DNA of 39,866 bases from Bacteroidota bacterium (GCA_029561305.1 JAKQJG010000060.1:1-39866), one strand, 5' to 3'. Positions 17,688-26,275 are shown, counted from the first letter of the stretch. Numbers and translations: made by a program. The notes: generated by a model not told the origin, from the sequence alone.

Positions 17688-18419
17688 ATGGAAAATGTAA
17701 TTGAGGTAAGGGGGCTCACCAAATCTTTTAATGGCAAGGAAGTGCTTAAAGGAATTGATCTTTCTGTAAAAAGAGGAGAGAATGTGGTGGTGCTGGGCAG
17801 GAGCGGCGAAGGCAAGAGTGTAACCATTCAATGTATAGCAGCTTTGCTTACACCAGACAGCGGCACGGTAAAAGTACTCGGCCAGGATATTCACTCACTG
17901 GGTGAAGAGGCTTTAAAAGACCTGCGTAAAAAAATGGGCTTTCTTTTTCAACAGGCTGCATTGTACGATTCAATGTCTGTAAGGGAAAATCTTTCCTTTC
18001 CTTTAAAAGCAGTATTAAAAATTAAAGACCCGGCAGAAATAAAAATGCGTTCAGAAGAAGTACTGGAAGCAGTGGGGCTGCAGGATGCAATAGATAAAAT
18101 GCCATCAGAACTGTCGGGTGGGCAACGCAAGAGAATGGGTCTGGCGAGAACACTGGTAGTAAATCCTGAAATTATTTTGTACGATGAGCCCACTACCGGG
18201 CTGGATACGATCACATCACAGGAGATTAGCCATCTGATAATGGATGTACAAAAACGTTATAAAGCTACTGCCATTATCATTACACATGATATGCATTGTG
18301 CTAAAGTAACTGCGGACAGGATATTGATAATGAATGATGGAAAATACATTGCAGAAGACAGTTATGAAGCGCTGGAGAATTCACCTGATAAATTGATCAA
18401 CTCTTTTTTTAAATTTTAG
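17688..18419 (+). CDS. mlaF: MlaF-type ABC transporter ATP-binding protein
   Basis: A 243-residue ATPase that drives the MlaE permease. It shows a Walker A motif GRSGEGKS (37-44), a Q-loop FLFQQAALYDS (85-95), the signature LSGGQRKR (142-149), Walker B IILYDEP (162-168) and the switch histidine H200. The GEGKS form of Walker A and the short C-terminus fit MlaF rather than an importer ATPase. It is separated from mlaE by five bases and from mlaD by two, so the three are surely co-transcribed and probably translationally coupled. Confidence 0.95.
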   Translation: MENVIEVRGLTKSFNGKEVLKGIDLSVKRGENVVVLGRSGEGKSVTIQCIAALLTPDSGTVKVLGQDIHSLGEEALKDLRKKMGFLFQQAALYDSMSVRENLSFPLKAVLKIKDPAEIKMRSEEVLEAVGLQDAIDKMPSELSGGQRKRMGLARTLVVNPEIILYDEPTTGLDTITSQEISHLIMDVQKRYKATAIIITHDMHCAKVTADRILIMNDGKYIAEDSYEALENSPDKLINSFFKF

Positions 18420-18421
18420 TT

Positions 18422-19198
18422 ATGGCATCAGACTCATCAATAAAAATCAAGACTGGAATATTTGTACTGGCAGGTATCGGCGTTTGCCTTTTCCTGGTTT
18501 TTTTAATTGGCAGCCAGCAAAACCTCTTTAGCAGTACCATTAAACTGCATGTGAATTACAAAAATGTAGTTGGACTGCGGGAAGGAGCGTTTGTTCGTTT
18601 CAATGGTATCAATGCCGGGGTGGTGGACCTGATCGATATTCGGGATGATACTACAGTAAGAGTGGAAATATCTGTTCAGAAAGATATTCACCCTTATATA
18701 AAAACAGACAGCAGGGCCAATATCAGCAGTGACGGCCTGATGGGGGATAAGTTGATTCAGATATTGCCCGGCAACCAACAGTCGGCACAAATAAAAGAAG
18801 GCGGCGAGCTGGTGGCAGTAAACCCGATGGATATGGACAAAGTGATGGCGAGAGTGGAAAGAGTGGGTATGAAGGTAGAAGCGATCATTGAAAATGTTGA
18901 TACGATCTCGGGCCACCTGGCAGGTATATTTTCAAAAGTGAATGAAGGAAAGGGTACACTGGGCAAATTAGTAAACAGCGAAAGATTATCTAATGATATT
19001 GAGCAAACCATTACCGCGGCAAAAAAGACAGCCAAAACCGCGGATGCTGCTGCCCAGGGGTTGAAAGAAAATATGGACGCTGCAAAAAGCAATATTTTGC
19101 TAAGGGGATATTTTAAGAAGAAGGAAAGAAAGCGGATCAAGGACTCGGTAGAGCGGGCGAAGAAGTTGCAGAAGGCAAATGCAGAAAAGGAAGAATAA
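18422..19198 (+). CDS. mlaD: MlaD-type MCE domain protein
   Basis: A 258-residue protein with one N-terminal membrane anchor (about residues 11-30) and a single MCE domain (about 38-125). The domain contains VGLREGAFVRFNGINAGVV, GLMGDKLIQILPG and a final hydrophobic strand. After it comes a helical region (about 140-235) with a KVNEGKGTLGKLVNSERL motif, then a very basic tail (KKKERKRIKD onwards). MCE proteins assemble into hexameric rings that carry lipids between the membranes. The gene follows mlaF by two bases and ends the operon. Direction of transport cannot be told from sequence. Confidence 0.93.
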   Translation: MASDSSIKIKTGIFVLAGIGVCLFLVFLIGSQQNLFSSTIKLHVNYKNVVGLREGAFVRFNGINAGVVDLIDIRDDTTVRVEISVQKDIHPYIKTDSRANISSDGLMGDKLIQILPGNQQSAQIKEGGELVAVNPMDMDKVMARVERVGMKVEAIIENVDTISGHLAGIFSKVNEGKGTLGKLVNSERLSNDIEQTITAAKKTAKTADAAAQGLKENMDAAKSNILLRGYFKKKERKRIKDSVERAKKLQKANAEKEE

Positions 19199-19382
19199 TA
19201 TGTCGTAAAAGCGATATTGGTTAATCTATGTTTTTACAAGACCTTGCAGGCAAAGGGTCAACATTACCCCGCCATAAGAAACAGCCGGCAATTACCACTG
19301 TCAAAACTGTTTTTTGCTTTACTAAAATTAAATTGTTTGTTTTTTTAATGGTATATAAATTGTTTTGTAACTTTCACATGTT

Positions 19383-21179
19383 ATGAAATATGCATATTTA
19401 TCCCTTTCCCTTTTACTTTCATGCCAGTTGGCATTTGGTCAAATTGTTAGCGTCAACATAATCCCTCCTCCCAATCATATAACGAATAGCTTTCAGTTGA
19501 ATGTGAAGGCCTCGGTTATTCCGGGAGAATATGAACTTGCATCTGTTATTGCAACAGTGGAAAACACATCCAATAACCTTACATACAGGGCCCAGAGCGG
19601 TTATTATGAAGGCCCGGTTTCACTTACAGGTTTAACTGTTGGTAACACTTATGTAGTGTCTGTTACGGCTACTGACATATTGAATAACCAGCTTACGGAT
19701 ACAATGCAGTTTATTATTGATCCACTTCCAACTACTGCTATACAATTACCCGTAAGAAATGAAGTAGCGTCTCCGCTTTTGCACATAAAAGCAAATAAGA
19801 ATGATAATTCAGACTGCAACCTGGTTGTACGGGTAAGTTTGGAGGACAATGCAAACTCTAATTATGATTGGCAGGTTTACAAAGATACTTTCGTAAATGT
19901 TGTTGATACCATTATCGAGCTGTCAGATGCCAGGTACCAGGGATTAAGGGGAAGGATTTCCTTTACCGTTACGGATTCAAGAGGACAGTCAATTACTGTT
20001 TCCCGGAGAATTTTTGTAGAAACCAGCCCTTATCTTGAGAAAGTGTTTTCAACAGAAGGACTTATCGTTGATTTCAATCATGGAAAAGTGCTTTCTTACT
20101 TTGATCCTTTGTCTGATGGGAATCAAAATGGCAAAATTACAGACGTTATTACAGGGAATGTTTCTGAAATCCCGGCTTTAATAAGTGAATATTCTTATCT
20201 CACCCCTTCGGGAGCCATGTTTGCCATTACTACAAATTATCCTGACACAATAAAAGAATGGAAGAATGATACCATGTATTTGATGGGAACGGGTATAATT
20301 GACAGGTCTCTTAAAGTAGCAGGACCTTATGCAATATGGTCCGGTGGTTTTGGTGGAAAAGAGCTTTATTTAAGGAACACTGCTACAGGCTCAACAAAGT
20401 TGATATCAACAAATGCAGCAAACGGGGATAATGATGTTGCTGCAAATGGAACCATTGCCTATTGGGCCCCGAACGGGGCTTCAGGTTACGATGTTTACCG
20501 GTACGCTAATGATACTTCCAGAAACATCACTAATAATGGACTCAGCCAATATCCTCTTACAGATGGAAATAAAATTGTTTACTTGAGGAATAATGCTATT
20601 TATATGCATCAAGGCACAACAAATACCCTGTTAAGCAACAGTGCCGGCTCCGGGTTTGATCATTATTCAGACTGGAGGATTACCAATGGTTTTATAGCCT
20701 ATGCAAAGCCAGGGTTATCCGGTCAAAAGCAAGTATGGTTAAGGGATACAGCTGGTGTAAACACCCAAATCACATTTTTTTCAAACTCCAGTACTTTAGA
20801 AGCTGTGGGGACTGATGGAAGCGTCAGCTTTTCCAGGAACTCAAAAAGGCATCTGTATGAAAGAAATGCCAATGGATTCAAAGCCATCAGTTCTGCAGCA
20901 GGCAAAACTTTTTACCGGGATTCGGCCTGGTATGTATCCATTGGCCGGGTATTGTTTAAGTTAAAATCCAATTTCATCAATAGTTACTACTCAGTTCAAA
21001 ACGGCAATTGGAGCAACCCGGCCACCTGGTACGGCAATGCAGTACCGCCAGCTGGAGCTGATGTGACCGTAGGAAACAACATAATAGTGGATATTGATGC
21101 CACTTGCAATACGCTTACTTTAAAGAGCAATGCGGCGGTAACAGTGAATGAAGGGATAAACCTGGTTGTTTTGCATTAA
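19383..21179 (+). CDS. Secreted beta-rich protein (Ig-like domains, propeller-like region, G8-like end)
   Basis: A 598-residue exported protein with a signal peptide (MKYAYLSLSLLLSCQLAFGQ, cut near residue 19). Residues of about 20-125 and 130-215 look like two beta-sandwich (fibronectin/Ig-type) domains. About 215-520 has repeated short strands with Asp-Gly turns and WxxG-like blocks, as in TolB/WD40 propellers. The last 55 residues carry the Bacteroidota pattern NGNWSNPATWYGNAVPPAG, then a VTVG and VDID strand ladder, similar to a G8-like beta-helix start. Such modules usually continue into a type IX secretion sorting domain; here the frame stops at once and a terminator follows, so no sorting tail exists. 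A TAACTTTC box eight bases before the ATG suggests a short or absent leader. Substrate or ligand is unknown. Confidence 0.82.
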   Translation: MKYAYLSLSLLLSCQLAFGQIVSVNIIPPPNHITNSFQLNVKASVIPGEYELASVIATVENTSNNLTYRAQSGYYEGPVSLTGLTVGNTYVVSVTATDILNNQLTDTMQFIIDPLPTTAIQLPVRNEVASPLLHIKANKNDNSDCNLVVRVSLEDNANSNYDWQVYKDTFVNVVDTIIELSDARYQGLRGRISFTVTDSRGQSITVSRRIFVETSPYLEKVFSTEGLIVDFNHGKVLSYFDPLSDGNQNGKITDVITGNVSEIPALISEYSYLTPSGAMFAITTNYPDTIKEWKNDTMYLMGTGIIDRSLKVAGPYAIWSGGFGGKELYLRNTATGSTKLISTNAANGDNDVAANGTIAYWAPNGASGYDVYRYANDTSRNITNNGLSQYPLTDGNKIVYLRNNAIYMHQGTTNTLLSNSAGSGFDHYSDWRITNGFIAYAKPGLSGQKQVWLRDTAGVNTQITFFSNSSTLEAVGTDGSVSFSRNSKRHLYERNANGFKAISSAAGKTFYRDSAWYVSIGRVLFKLKSNFINSYYSVQNGNWSNPATWYGNAVPPAGADVTVGNNIIVDIDATCNTLTLKSNAAVTVNEGINLVVLH

Positions 21180-21204
21180 AGCAAGGGCAAACCCTGCAAT
21201 TTTC

Positions 21205-21245
21205 AGGTCCGTGGAGGTATTAATTGCTTTCACGGGCCTTTTTTT
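21205..21245 (+). terminator. Rho-independent terminator after the secreted protein gene
   Basis: AGGTCCGTG (21205-21213) pairs with CACGGGCCT (21231-21239) with one G-T pair and a 17-base loop, followed by a run of seven T. It isolates the ribosomal operon from upstream transcription. Confidence 0.75.
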
Positions 21246-21275
21246 GAAAAATCTCAAAAAACTTTTCAAAAACTC

Positions 21276-21306
21276 TTTGCTATTTAGTTTCCACCCCTTA
21301 CCTTCG
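21276..21306 (+). promoter_or_regulatory. Promoter of the S10-spc ribosomal operon
   Basis: TTTG at 21276-21279 is followed by 19 bases and TACCTTCG at 21299-21306, one mismatch from TAnnTTTG. The rpsJ start lies 40 bases beyond, giving a leader of about 34 bases with an A-rich tract. The same -7 box is found before rpsA. Confidence 0.7.
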
Positions 21307-21346
21307 CACTCCCAAATCAAAAAAGGAAATTTAAAGCTCTTTGCAT

Positions 21347-21652
21347 ATGTCACAACGAATCAGAATTAAACTACAGTCTTACGACCATAACCTGGTTGAC
21401 AAATCAGCTGAAAAGATAGTAAAGACCGTACGCAGTACAGGTGCAGTGGTAACAGGACCCATTCCTTTGCCTACGCAGAAGAAAATATTTACTGTACTGA
21501 GAGCTCCGCACGTTAATAAAAAGGCGAGAGAACAGTTCCAGTTGTGTACGCATAAGCGTTTATTAGACATTTACACCAGCAGCAGCCGTACAGTGGATGC
21601 TTTAAGTAAGCTGGATCTGCCAAGTGGTGTGGATGTTGAAATTAAGGCCTGA
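21347..21652 (+). CDS. rpsJ: 30S ribosomal protein S10
   Basis: A 101-residue protein of the 30S head that also acts as transcription factor NusE. It begins [20 protein letters not shown]; the family block [22 protein letters not shown] and the closing DVEIKA are present. An upstream ATG at 21341 would add two residues, but the MSQRIRIK start is the family one. It heads the operon, behind a promoter and a terminator. In many bacteria rpsJ follows fusA; here it does not, so the str genes lie elsewhere. Confidence 0.98.
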   Translation: MSQRIRIKLQSYDHNLVDKSAEKIVKTVRSTGAVVTGPIPLPTQKKIFTVLRAPHVNKKAREQFQLCTHKRLLDIYTSSSRTVDALSKLDLPSGVDVEIKA

Positions 21653-21656
21653 TGAA

Positions 21657-21696
21657 CTGCCTGAAGAGAGTCCTTTGACTCCGCTCAGGATAGCAG
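21657..21696 (+). promoter_or_regulatory. Nested hairpin between rpsJ and rplC
   Basis: An inner stem GAGTC (21668) with GACTC (21677) sits inside an outer stem CCTGA (21660) with TCAGG (21685), with CTG and CAG outside. The ACTCCGCTCAGG sequence resembles a dispersed repeat I associate with Bacteroidota genomes. It occupies the largest part of a 120-base gap. It may be a mobile repeat or a leader structure for rplC. Confidence 0.5.
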
Positions 21697-21772
21697 ACGG
21701 TTAGTTCTTGAAGTTAAATATATGAACGCCCATCTCCATAAGCATTGGAGCGCTGGGCATAAAATAGATACA

Positions 21773-22390
21773 ATGAAAAGTATTATTGGTAAGAAGATTG
21801 GCATGACCAGTATCTTTGATGCATCGGGTAAGCAAACCGCTGTTACCATCATTGAAGCAGGTCCATGCGTTGTTACGCAAAAGAAAACCGTTGAAACAGA
21901 CGGATACAATGCTCTCCAGATAGCATTTGGCGACAAAAAAGAAAAACACTCCACTAAGTCAGAAGTTAACCACTTCGCCAAAGCACAAACCTCTCCTAAA
22001 AAAGTAGTAAAAGAATTACGGGATACATCAATAGATAAAAATATTGGTGAAACAATTACAGTTGATATTTTCACTGAAGGTGAAAGTGTTGAGGTAATTG
22101 GCACATCAAAAGGCAAGGGCTTCCAGGGTGTTGTAAAACGCCACGGCTTTAGCGGTGTAGGTGAAGCATCTCACGGCCAGCACGACCGTCAAAGAGCACC
22201 CGGTTCTATCGGTAACTCTTCTGATGCGTCAAGGGTATTCAAAGGCATGAGGATGGGTGGCCGTATGGGCCAGGACAGGGTTAAAATGAAAGGCCTTAAA
22301 GTGGTTAAGATTTTCCCAGAAAAGAATTACATCCTTATCAGTGGTTCTGTTCCAGGACATAACGGTTCAATCGTTTTAATTCAAAAGTAA
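21773..22390 (+). CDS. rplC: 50S ribosomal protein L3
   Basis: A 205-residue early-assembly protein near the peptidyl transferase centre. The start is set at [15 protein letters not shown], which matches the family; an ATG 51 bases earlier would add an unlike N-terminus. The conserved loop [22 protein letters not shown] and the following RAPGSIGN and [14 protein letters not shown] blocks are intact, including the glutamine normally methylated (in the GRMGQDR segment). It is second in the S10 operon and followed by the first periodic inverted repeat. Confidence 0.98.
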   Translation: MKSIIGKKIGMTSIFDASGKQTAVTIIEAGPCVVTQKKTVETDGYNALQIAFGDKKEKHSTKSEVNHFAKAQTSPKKVVKELRDTSIDKNIGETITVDIFTEGESVEVIGTSKGKGFQGVVKRHGFSGVGEASHGQHDRQRAPGSIGNSSDASRVFKGMRMGGRMGQDRVKMKGLKVVKIFPEKNYILISGSVPGHNGSIVLIQK

Positions 22391-22398
22391 AAACACCT

Positions 22399-22474
22399 GA
22401 TTTGAAGATATGAAAATTTGAAGATGAACATTTAATCATCGCCAAATCACCAAATCGCCAAATCGCCAAATCAA
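22399..22474 (+). repeat. Periodic inverted repeat 1 (8-base units), rplC-rplD gap
   Basis: The left arm has units starting at 22399, 22407, 22415 and 22423 (GATTTGAA type). The right arm has units at 22443, 22451, 22459 and 22467 (CAAATCGC type). The arms are roughly reverse complements. The right arm ends five bases before the rplD ATG. Confidence 0.8.
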
Positions 22475-22479
22475 ATACA

Positions 22480-23115
22480 ATGCAAGTAGATGTTTTAAAC
22501 ATACAGGGTTCAAAAACAGGAAGGACAATTGAATTGCCTGAGGAAATATTTGGTGTGGAACCTAATAATCATGTTGTTTACTTAGCGGTAAAACAATATT
22601 TGGCAGCACAACGCCAGGGTACGCACAAAGTAAAAACAAGAGCAGAGGTTCAGGGTGCATCAAGAAAATTGCACAAACAAAAAGGTACTGGTGGTGCCCG
22701 TAAAGGTAACCTGCGTAACCCTTTGTATAAAGGTGGTGGTACAGTGTTTGGTCCAAAGCCGCATTCTTATGATATTAAGCTGAACCGTAAAGTAAAAGAC
22801 CTTGCCAAGATCAGTGCACTAAGCCACAAGGCAAAAGAGAATGCGATTGTAATTGTAGAAGATGTTACAATGGACAGTCCAAAAACAAAACAATTCGTTG
22901 GCATCTTAAAAAGCCTGAATGTAGCTGATAAAAAAGCTTTGTTCGTGTTGCCTGAGAACAATGAAAATGTTTACCTGAGTGTCAGGAATCTGCCGGGTGT
23001 ACAAGGCACTATTTTAAGTGATGTAAATACCTATGATATCGTAAATGCAAACGTGCTGGTGTTTACAGAAAGCGTGGCAAAGATCTTTAGTGAAGAAGAA
23101 AAGGCTGAAGCATAA
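22480..23115 (+). CDS. rplD: 50S ribosomal protein L4
   Basis: A 211-residue protein lining the exit tunnel. The tunnel loop is recognised by the GTKVKTRAEVQG-like block, seen here as GTHKVKTRAEVQGASRK, followed by KQKGTGGARKGNLRNPLYKGGG and FGPKPHSY. The C-terminal Rossmann-like half has the LPENNENVYLSVRNLPGV segment. In E. coli L4 is the autogenous repressor of the S10 operon, but nothing in this leader resembles that binding site. The gene is flanked on both sides by periodic inverted repeats. Confidence 0.98.
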   Translation: MQVDVLNIQGSKTGRTIELPEEIFGVEPNNHVVYLAVKQYLAAQRQGTHKVKTRAEVQGASRKLHKQKGTGGARKGNLRNPLYKGGGTVFGPKPHSYDIKLNRKVKDLAKISALSHKAKENAIVIVEDVTMDSPKTKQFVGILKSLNVADKKALFVLPENNENVYLSVRNLPGVQGTILSDVNTYDIVNANVLVFTESVAKIFSEEEKAEA

Positions 23116-23116
23116 A

Positions 23117-23194
23117 ATGTGAAAATTGGAAAATAGCTCAATTAAAAAATGAGTGGCCATTTTCAAATTTTCGAATTATCAAATTTTCAAATTA
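23117..23194 (+). repeat. Periodic inverted repeat 2 (8-base units), rplD-rplW gap
   Basis: Units start every eight bases from 23117 to 23149 (ATGTGAAA type, with one ATAGCTCA unit) and again at 23159, 23167, 23175 and 23183 (ATTTTCAA type), closing with ATTA. Register is exact in both arms. The apex contains GCTCA and TGAG. The right arm ends six bases before rplW. Confidence 0.85.
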
Positions 23195-23200
23195 ATTGAC

Positions 23201-23500
23201 ATGAAACTGTCTGACGTAATAATAAAACCAATTTTATCTGAAAAGATAAATAAGCAAACTGAAAAAGCTAACCGCTACGGGTTTGTGGTTGACAGGAAGG
23301 CAAACAAGCTTGAAATTAAAAAAGCTGTTGAGCAGTTCTATGGTGTACAGGTAAAAGATGTAAACACTTTAGTAATGCCGGGTAAGGCAAAATCAAGGTA
23401 CACAAAGTCTGGTTTCTTAAACGGCCGTAAGCCAGCTAAGAAAAAAGCTTATGTAACAGTGGCAGATGGTGAGCAAATTGATTTGTACAGCACTATCTAA
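23201..23500 (+). CDS. rplW: 50S ribosomal protein L23
   Basis: A 99-residue protein at the tunnel exit, docking site for trigger factor and SRP. The start is MKLSDVIIKPILSEK at 23201, matching the family; an upstream ATG at 23153 would translate the right arm of the periodic repeat as a leader and is rejected. The block RYGFVVDRKANKLEIKKAVEQFYGVQVKDVNTL is conserved, as is the loop GKAKSRYTKSGFLNGRKPAKKKAYV. It is followed by a 122-base gap without a periodic repeat. Confidence 0.98.
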   Translation: MKLSDVIIKPILSEKINKQTEKANRYGFVVDRKANKLEIKKAVEQFYGVQVKDVNTLVMPGKAKSRYTKSGFLNGRKPAKKKAYVTVADGEQIDLYSTI

Positions 23501-23622
23501 GGTACCTTCTCCTGGAAAGGAGCAACAAAAAAACGTATGGTAATTCTGCTACCGCTAAATGCAGAGATTAATAAATAAAAAGCCTGGTTTCTCAAAAGGG
23601 GCCGGGGCCAAAACAAATAACG

Positions 23623-24462
23623 ATGGCATTAAGGAAATATAAACCAACAACAGCAGGTACCAGGTGGAGAATAGGTAATGCTTATGCAGAGGTTACAACC
23701 AACGTTCCTGAAAAATCATTGGTTGAAAAAAAGAACAGTACAGCCGGCCGTAACGCACAGGGCAGAAGGAGTATGAGGTATATGGGCGGCGGAAATAAAA
23801 TTAAATACCGTATCATAGATTTTAAAAGGAATAAAAAAGACATTCCTGCAATTGTAAAGTCTGTTGAATACGATCCAAACCGTACTGCTTTCATCGCTTT
23901 GCTGAATTATGCAGATGGTGAAAAGCGTTACATCATCGCACCCAATGGATTGCAGGTAGGCGCAACCGTTATCAGTGGTGACAGTGTAGCTCCTGAATTG
24001 GGTAATGCATTGCAGTTAAAATTTATGCCATTGGGTACCATGGTGCATAATATTGAAATGCAGCCGGGCCAGGGTGGTAAATTAGTTCGTAGTGCCGGTG
24101 CAAGTGCACAGTTATCGAATAAAGAAGAAAAGTACGGCGTATTAAAAATGCCAAGTGGAGAGTTAAGAAAAGTATTGATCAATTGTTATGCTACTGTAGG
24201 TGTTGTAAGCAACAGCGATCATAACCTGGAGAGCATGGGTAAAGCTGGCCGTAACAGGTGGAAAGGTATCAAGCCACGTAACAGGGCGGTTGCCATGAAC
24301 CCGGTAGATCACCCGATGGGTGGTGGTGAAGGTAAAGCTTCAGGCGGTCACCCACGCAGCCGTACTGGTAAGTATGCAAAAGGACAGATCACCCGTACAA
24401 GAGGCAAAGGATCAGATAAAATGATCATCCAGCGCAGGAACGGAAAGAAAATAAGTAAGTAA
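23623..24462 (+). CDS. rplB: 50S ribosomal protein L2
   Basis: A 279-residue primary rRNA-binding protein, essential for subunit joining. The N-terminus is the Bacteroidota form [15 protein letters not shown]. The Arg-rich block [26 protein letters not shown] and the catalytic-loop region [21 protein letters not shown], with the conserved histidine before PMGGG, are both present. Length is normal. It is followed by the longest inter-gene gap (152 bases) of the cluster. Confidence 0.98.
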   Translation: MALRKYKPTTAGTRWRIGNAYAEVTTNVPEKSLVEKKNSTAGRNAQGRRSMRYMGGGNKIKYRIIDFKRNKKDIPAIVKSVEYDPNRTAFIALLNYADGEKRYIIAPNGLQVGATVISGDSVAPELGNALQLKFMPLGTMVHNIEMQPGQGGKLVRSAGASAQLSNKEEKYGVLKMPSGELRKVLINCYATVGVVSNSDHNLESMGKAGRNRWKGIKPRNRAVAMNPVDHPMGGGEGKASGGHPRSRTGKYAKGQITRTRGKGSDKMIIQRRNGKKISK

Positions 24463-24469
24463 AACAAGT

Positions 24470-24608
24470 GAAGCTAATTAGTACCGATAGCAATCGGGAA
24501 GCTAATGTGCTGATTGTTAAAATGCCCAGGGTAACCAGGGAAATAAACAAACTTTTAAAATACAATGTGAGAATTAGCAAATCAGCAAATTAGCACATTA
24601 GCAAATTA
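24470..24608 (+). repeat. Periodic inverted repeat 3 (8-base units, ATTAGCAA word), interrupted left arm
   Basis: The right arm has units at 24573, 24581, 24589 and 24597, then ATTA. The left arm contains GCTAATGTGCTGATT (24501-24515), complementary to right-arm text. AAGCTAAT at 24471 recurs at 24499; between them lies a small palindrome CCGATAGCAATCGG, as if inserted. The right arm ends six bases before rpsS. Confidence 0.78.
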
Positions 24609-24614
24609 AAAAAC

Positions 24615-24887
24615 ATGGCTCGTTCAATTAAAAAAGGTCCTTATGTAGATGCTAACCTGGAAGATAAGGTGCTGGCAATAAACGAAGGAAAAAGCAAGAA
24701 AGGTGTAATCAAAACCTGGAGCAGAAGGTCTACTATCACTCCTGATTTTGTAGGTCACACTTTAGCAGTTCATAACGGAAATAAATTTATCCCTGTTTAT
24801 GTTACTGAATTTATGGTAGGTCACAAATTGGGCGAATTTGCACCAACAAGGAATTTTAAAGGACACTCAAGTAAAAAGATATCTTAA
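24615..24887 (+). CDS. rpsS: 30S ribosomal protein S19
   Basis: A 90-residue protein of the 30S head that contacts S13 and the A-site finger. Standard features are [36 protein letters not shown] and [15 protein letters not shown]. Length and order are normal. Periodic inverted repeats stand on both sides: the ATTAGCAA type upstream and the GTTTAAA type downstream. Confidence 0.98.
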   Translation: MARSIKKGPYVDANLEDKVLAINEGKSKKGVIKTWSRRSTITPDFVGHTLAVHNGNKFIPVYVTEFMVGHKLGEFAPTRNFKGHSSKKIS

Positions 24888-24888
24888 A

Positions 24889-24965
24889 AGTTTAAAGTTT
24901 AAAGTACAAGGTTTAAAGTTGGAAGCAGCAGATAACCTTAAACGATTAAACCTTAAACCTTAAAC
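24889..24965 (+). repeat. Periodic inverted repeat 4 (7-base units, GTTTAAA word), rpsS-rplV gap
   Basis: Left units start at 24889, 24896, 24903, 24910 and 24917 (AGTTTAA type). The right arm carries CCTTAAA-type units from 24934 to 24965. RNA folding would pair GTTTAA with TTAAAC. It ends ten bases before the rplV ATG. Confidence 0.8.
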
Positions 24966-24975
24966 AAAATAGAAA

Positions 24976-25320
24976 ATGGAAGCAGTAGCAAAACTTAGAA
25001 ACTATCCCACATCGCCACGTAAAATGCGTTTACTGGTTGACCTGATCCGTGGTATGGAAGTGGAAAAAGCTTTAGGTGTTTTACAATTCAGTACTAAACA
25101 CCCGGCTGTTCCTTTATATAAATTACTTAAAAGTGCCATCAATAACTGGGAGCAGAAAAATGAAGGCGCCAAAGTAGAAGATGCCAAACTGGTTGTAAAG
25201 ACAATAATGGTTGATGGAGGAAGAGTGATCAAGCGTATGCGTCCTGCCCCACAAGGCCGTGGATATAAGATCCGCAAGCGCAGTAACCATGTAACATTAA
25301 TTGTTGACAGCAAAATCTAA
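24976..25320 (+). CDS. rplV: 50S ribosomal protein L22
   Basis: A 114-residue tunnel protein. Family features are the [21 protein letters not shown] block, the extended hairpin [27 protein letters not shown] whose tip narrows the exit tunnel, and the final [13 protein letters not shown]. The hairpin is intact, with no macrolide-resistance-type deletion visible. A short gap of 44 bases with a small AGTGTG/CACACT hairpin leads to rpsC. Confidence 0.98.
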   Translation: MEAVAKLRNYPTSPRKMRLLVDLIRGMEVEKALGVLQFSTKHPAVPLYKLLKSAINNWEQKNEGAKVEDAKLVVKTIMVDGGRVIKRMRPAPQGRGYKIRKRSNHVTLIVDSKI

Positions 25321-25364
25321 TTAAAAATAAAGTGTGTTGTTAAGGCACACTGCAAATTAAATAT

Positions 25365-26174
25365 ATGGGTCAAAAAGTAAATCCGGTAAGTATCAGGTTA
25401 GGAATCACCCGCGGTTGGGATAGTAACTGGTATGCTAACAAAAGGGAATTTGCAGGCAAATTAGTAGAAGATAACAAGATCAGGAATTACCTGAATGCCC
25501 GTATCAACAAAGGCGGCATTTCAAAAATTGTTATTGAGCGTACGCTTAATAAACTGATCATTACGATTCATACATCCAAGCCAGGAATCATTATCGGTAA
25601 AGGTGGTGGTGAGGTTGACAGGGTAAAGGAGGAGTTGAAAAAACTGACTGGTAAAGAAGATGTACAAATAAACATATTGGAGATCCGTCGTCCTGAACTG
25701 GATGCACAGATCGTTGCTGATACCATTGCACGCCAGTTAGAAGGCCGTATCAATTTCAAACGTGCCGTTAAGATGGCTATTGCTTCCGCTCTCAGAATGG
25801 GTGCTGAAGGAATTAAAGTAAGGTGCGGTGGCCGTTTGGGTGGTGCTGAAATTGCACGTAGCGAAGAAATCAAACAAGGCCGTACACCATTGCATACACT
25901 CCGTATGGATATAGATTATGCAAGTGTATTTGCGCAGACTGTATACGGTAAAATAGGTATAAAAGTATGGATCTGTAAAGGAGAAGTACTGGGCAAGAGA
26001 GATTTGAATCCAAACTTTATTGCTGGCGCTAAAGAAGGTGATGACAGGAGAGCTGGTGGATTTGATGACAGGAGAGGCGGTGGCCGTGATGACAGGAGAG
26101 GTGGTGGTGACAGAAGAGGCGGCGGTGGCGGTGGAAGGGATAACCGTGGCGGCGGTGGTGGTGGAAGAAGATAA
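25365..26174 (+). CDS. rpsC: 30S ribosomal protein S3 with Gly/Arg/Asp-rich C-terminal tail
   Basis: A 269-residue protein at the mRNA entry channel. The core ([14 protein letters not shown] start, KH domain with [18 protein letters not shown], then [15 protein letters not shown] and TLRMDIDYA) is normal and ends near residue 222. After ANFIAG-like text comes a low-complexity tail of about 45 residues rich in Gly, Arg and Asp ([11 protein letters not shown] and similar). Such RGG-like tails are common on RNA-binding proteins; several Bacteroidota S3 proteins are extended. The tail DNA contains a 24-base direct repeat. Confidence 0.97.
   Translation: MGQKVNPVSIRLGITRGWDSNWYANKREFAGKLVEDNKIRNYLNARINKGGISKIVIERTLNKLIITIHTSKPGIIIGKGGGEVDRVKEELKKLTGKEDVQINILEIRRPELDAQIVADTIARQLEGRINFKRAVKMAIASALRMGAEGIKVRCGGRLGGAEIARSEEIKQGRTPLHTLRMDIDYASVFAQTVYGKIGIKVWICKGEVLGKRDLNPNFIAGAKEGDDRRAGGFDDRRGGGRDDRRGGGDRRGGGGGGRDNRGGGGGGRR
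26040..26099 (+). repeat. 24-base direct repeat in the rpsC tail
   Basis: GATGACAGGAGA occurs at 26040, 26064 and 26088, exactly 24 bases apart. Each copy encodes a DDRR core followed by Gly-rich text. The tail length can therefore change in frame by slippage. Confidence 0.85.
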
Positions 26175-26183
26175 TTAATTATT

Positions 26184-26269
26184 GATTTGAAGATTAATCG
26201 ATTTGAAGATTTGAAAATGATGGAACTTATTTAATCAAGCCATCATCAAATTTCCAAATCACCAAATTA
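26184..26269 (+). repeat. Periodic inverted repeat 5 (8-base units), rpsC-rplP gap
   Basis: Left units start at 26184, 26192, 26200, 26208 and 26216 (GATTTGAA type, the last AATGATGG). Right units start at 26240 (CCATCATC), 26248 and 26256, ending AAATTA. ATGATGG and CCATCAT pair at the apex. It ends six bases before rplP. Confidence 0.85.
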
Positions 26270-26275
26270 AAAAAG

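Noticed and set aside
19331..19375. Full promoter for the secreted protein gene
   Set aside because: The TAACTTTC box is plausible, but the nearest TTTG is 28 bases away, outside the usual spacing, so only the box is mentioned.
23153..23200. A 16-residue N-terminal extension of L23 from an upstream ATG
   Set aside because: It would be translated from the right arm of a periodic repeat and has no counterpart in the L23 family; MKLSDVI at 23201 is the family start.
23501..23622. A periodic repeat in the rplW-rplB gap
   Set aside because: Only a small CTCCT/AGGAG stem is present and no 7- or 8-base register could be found.
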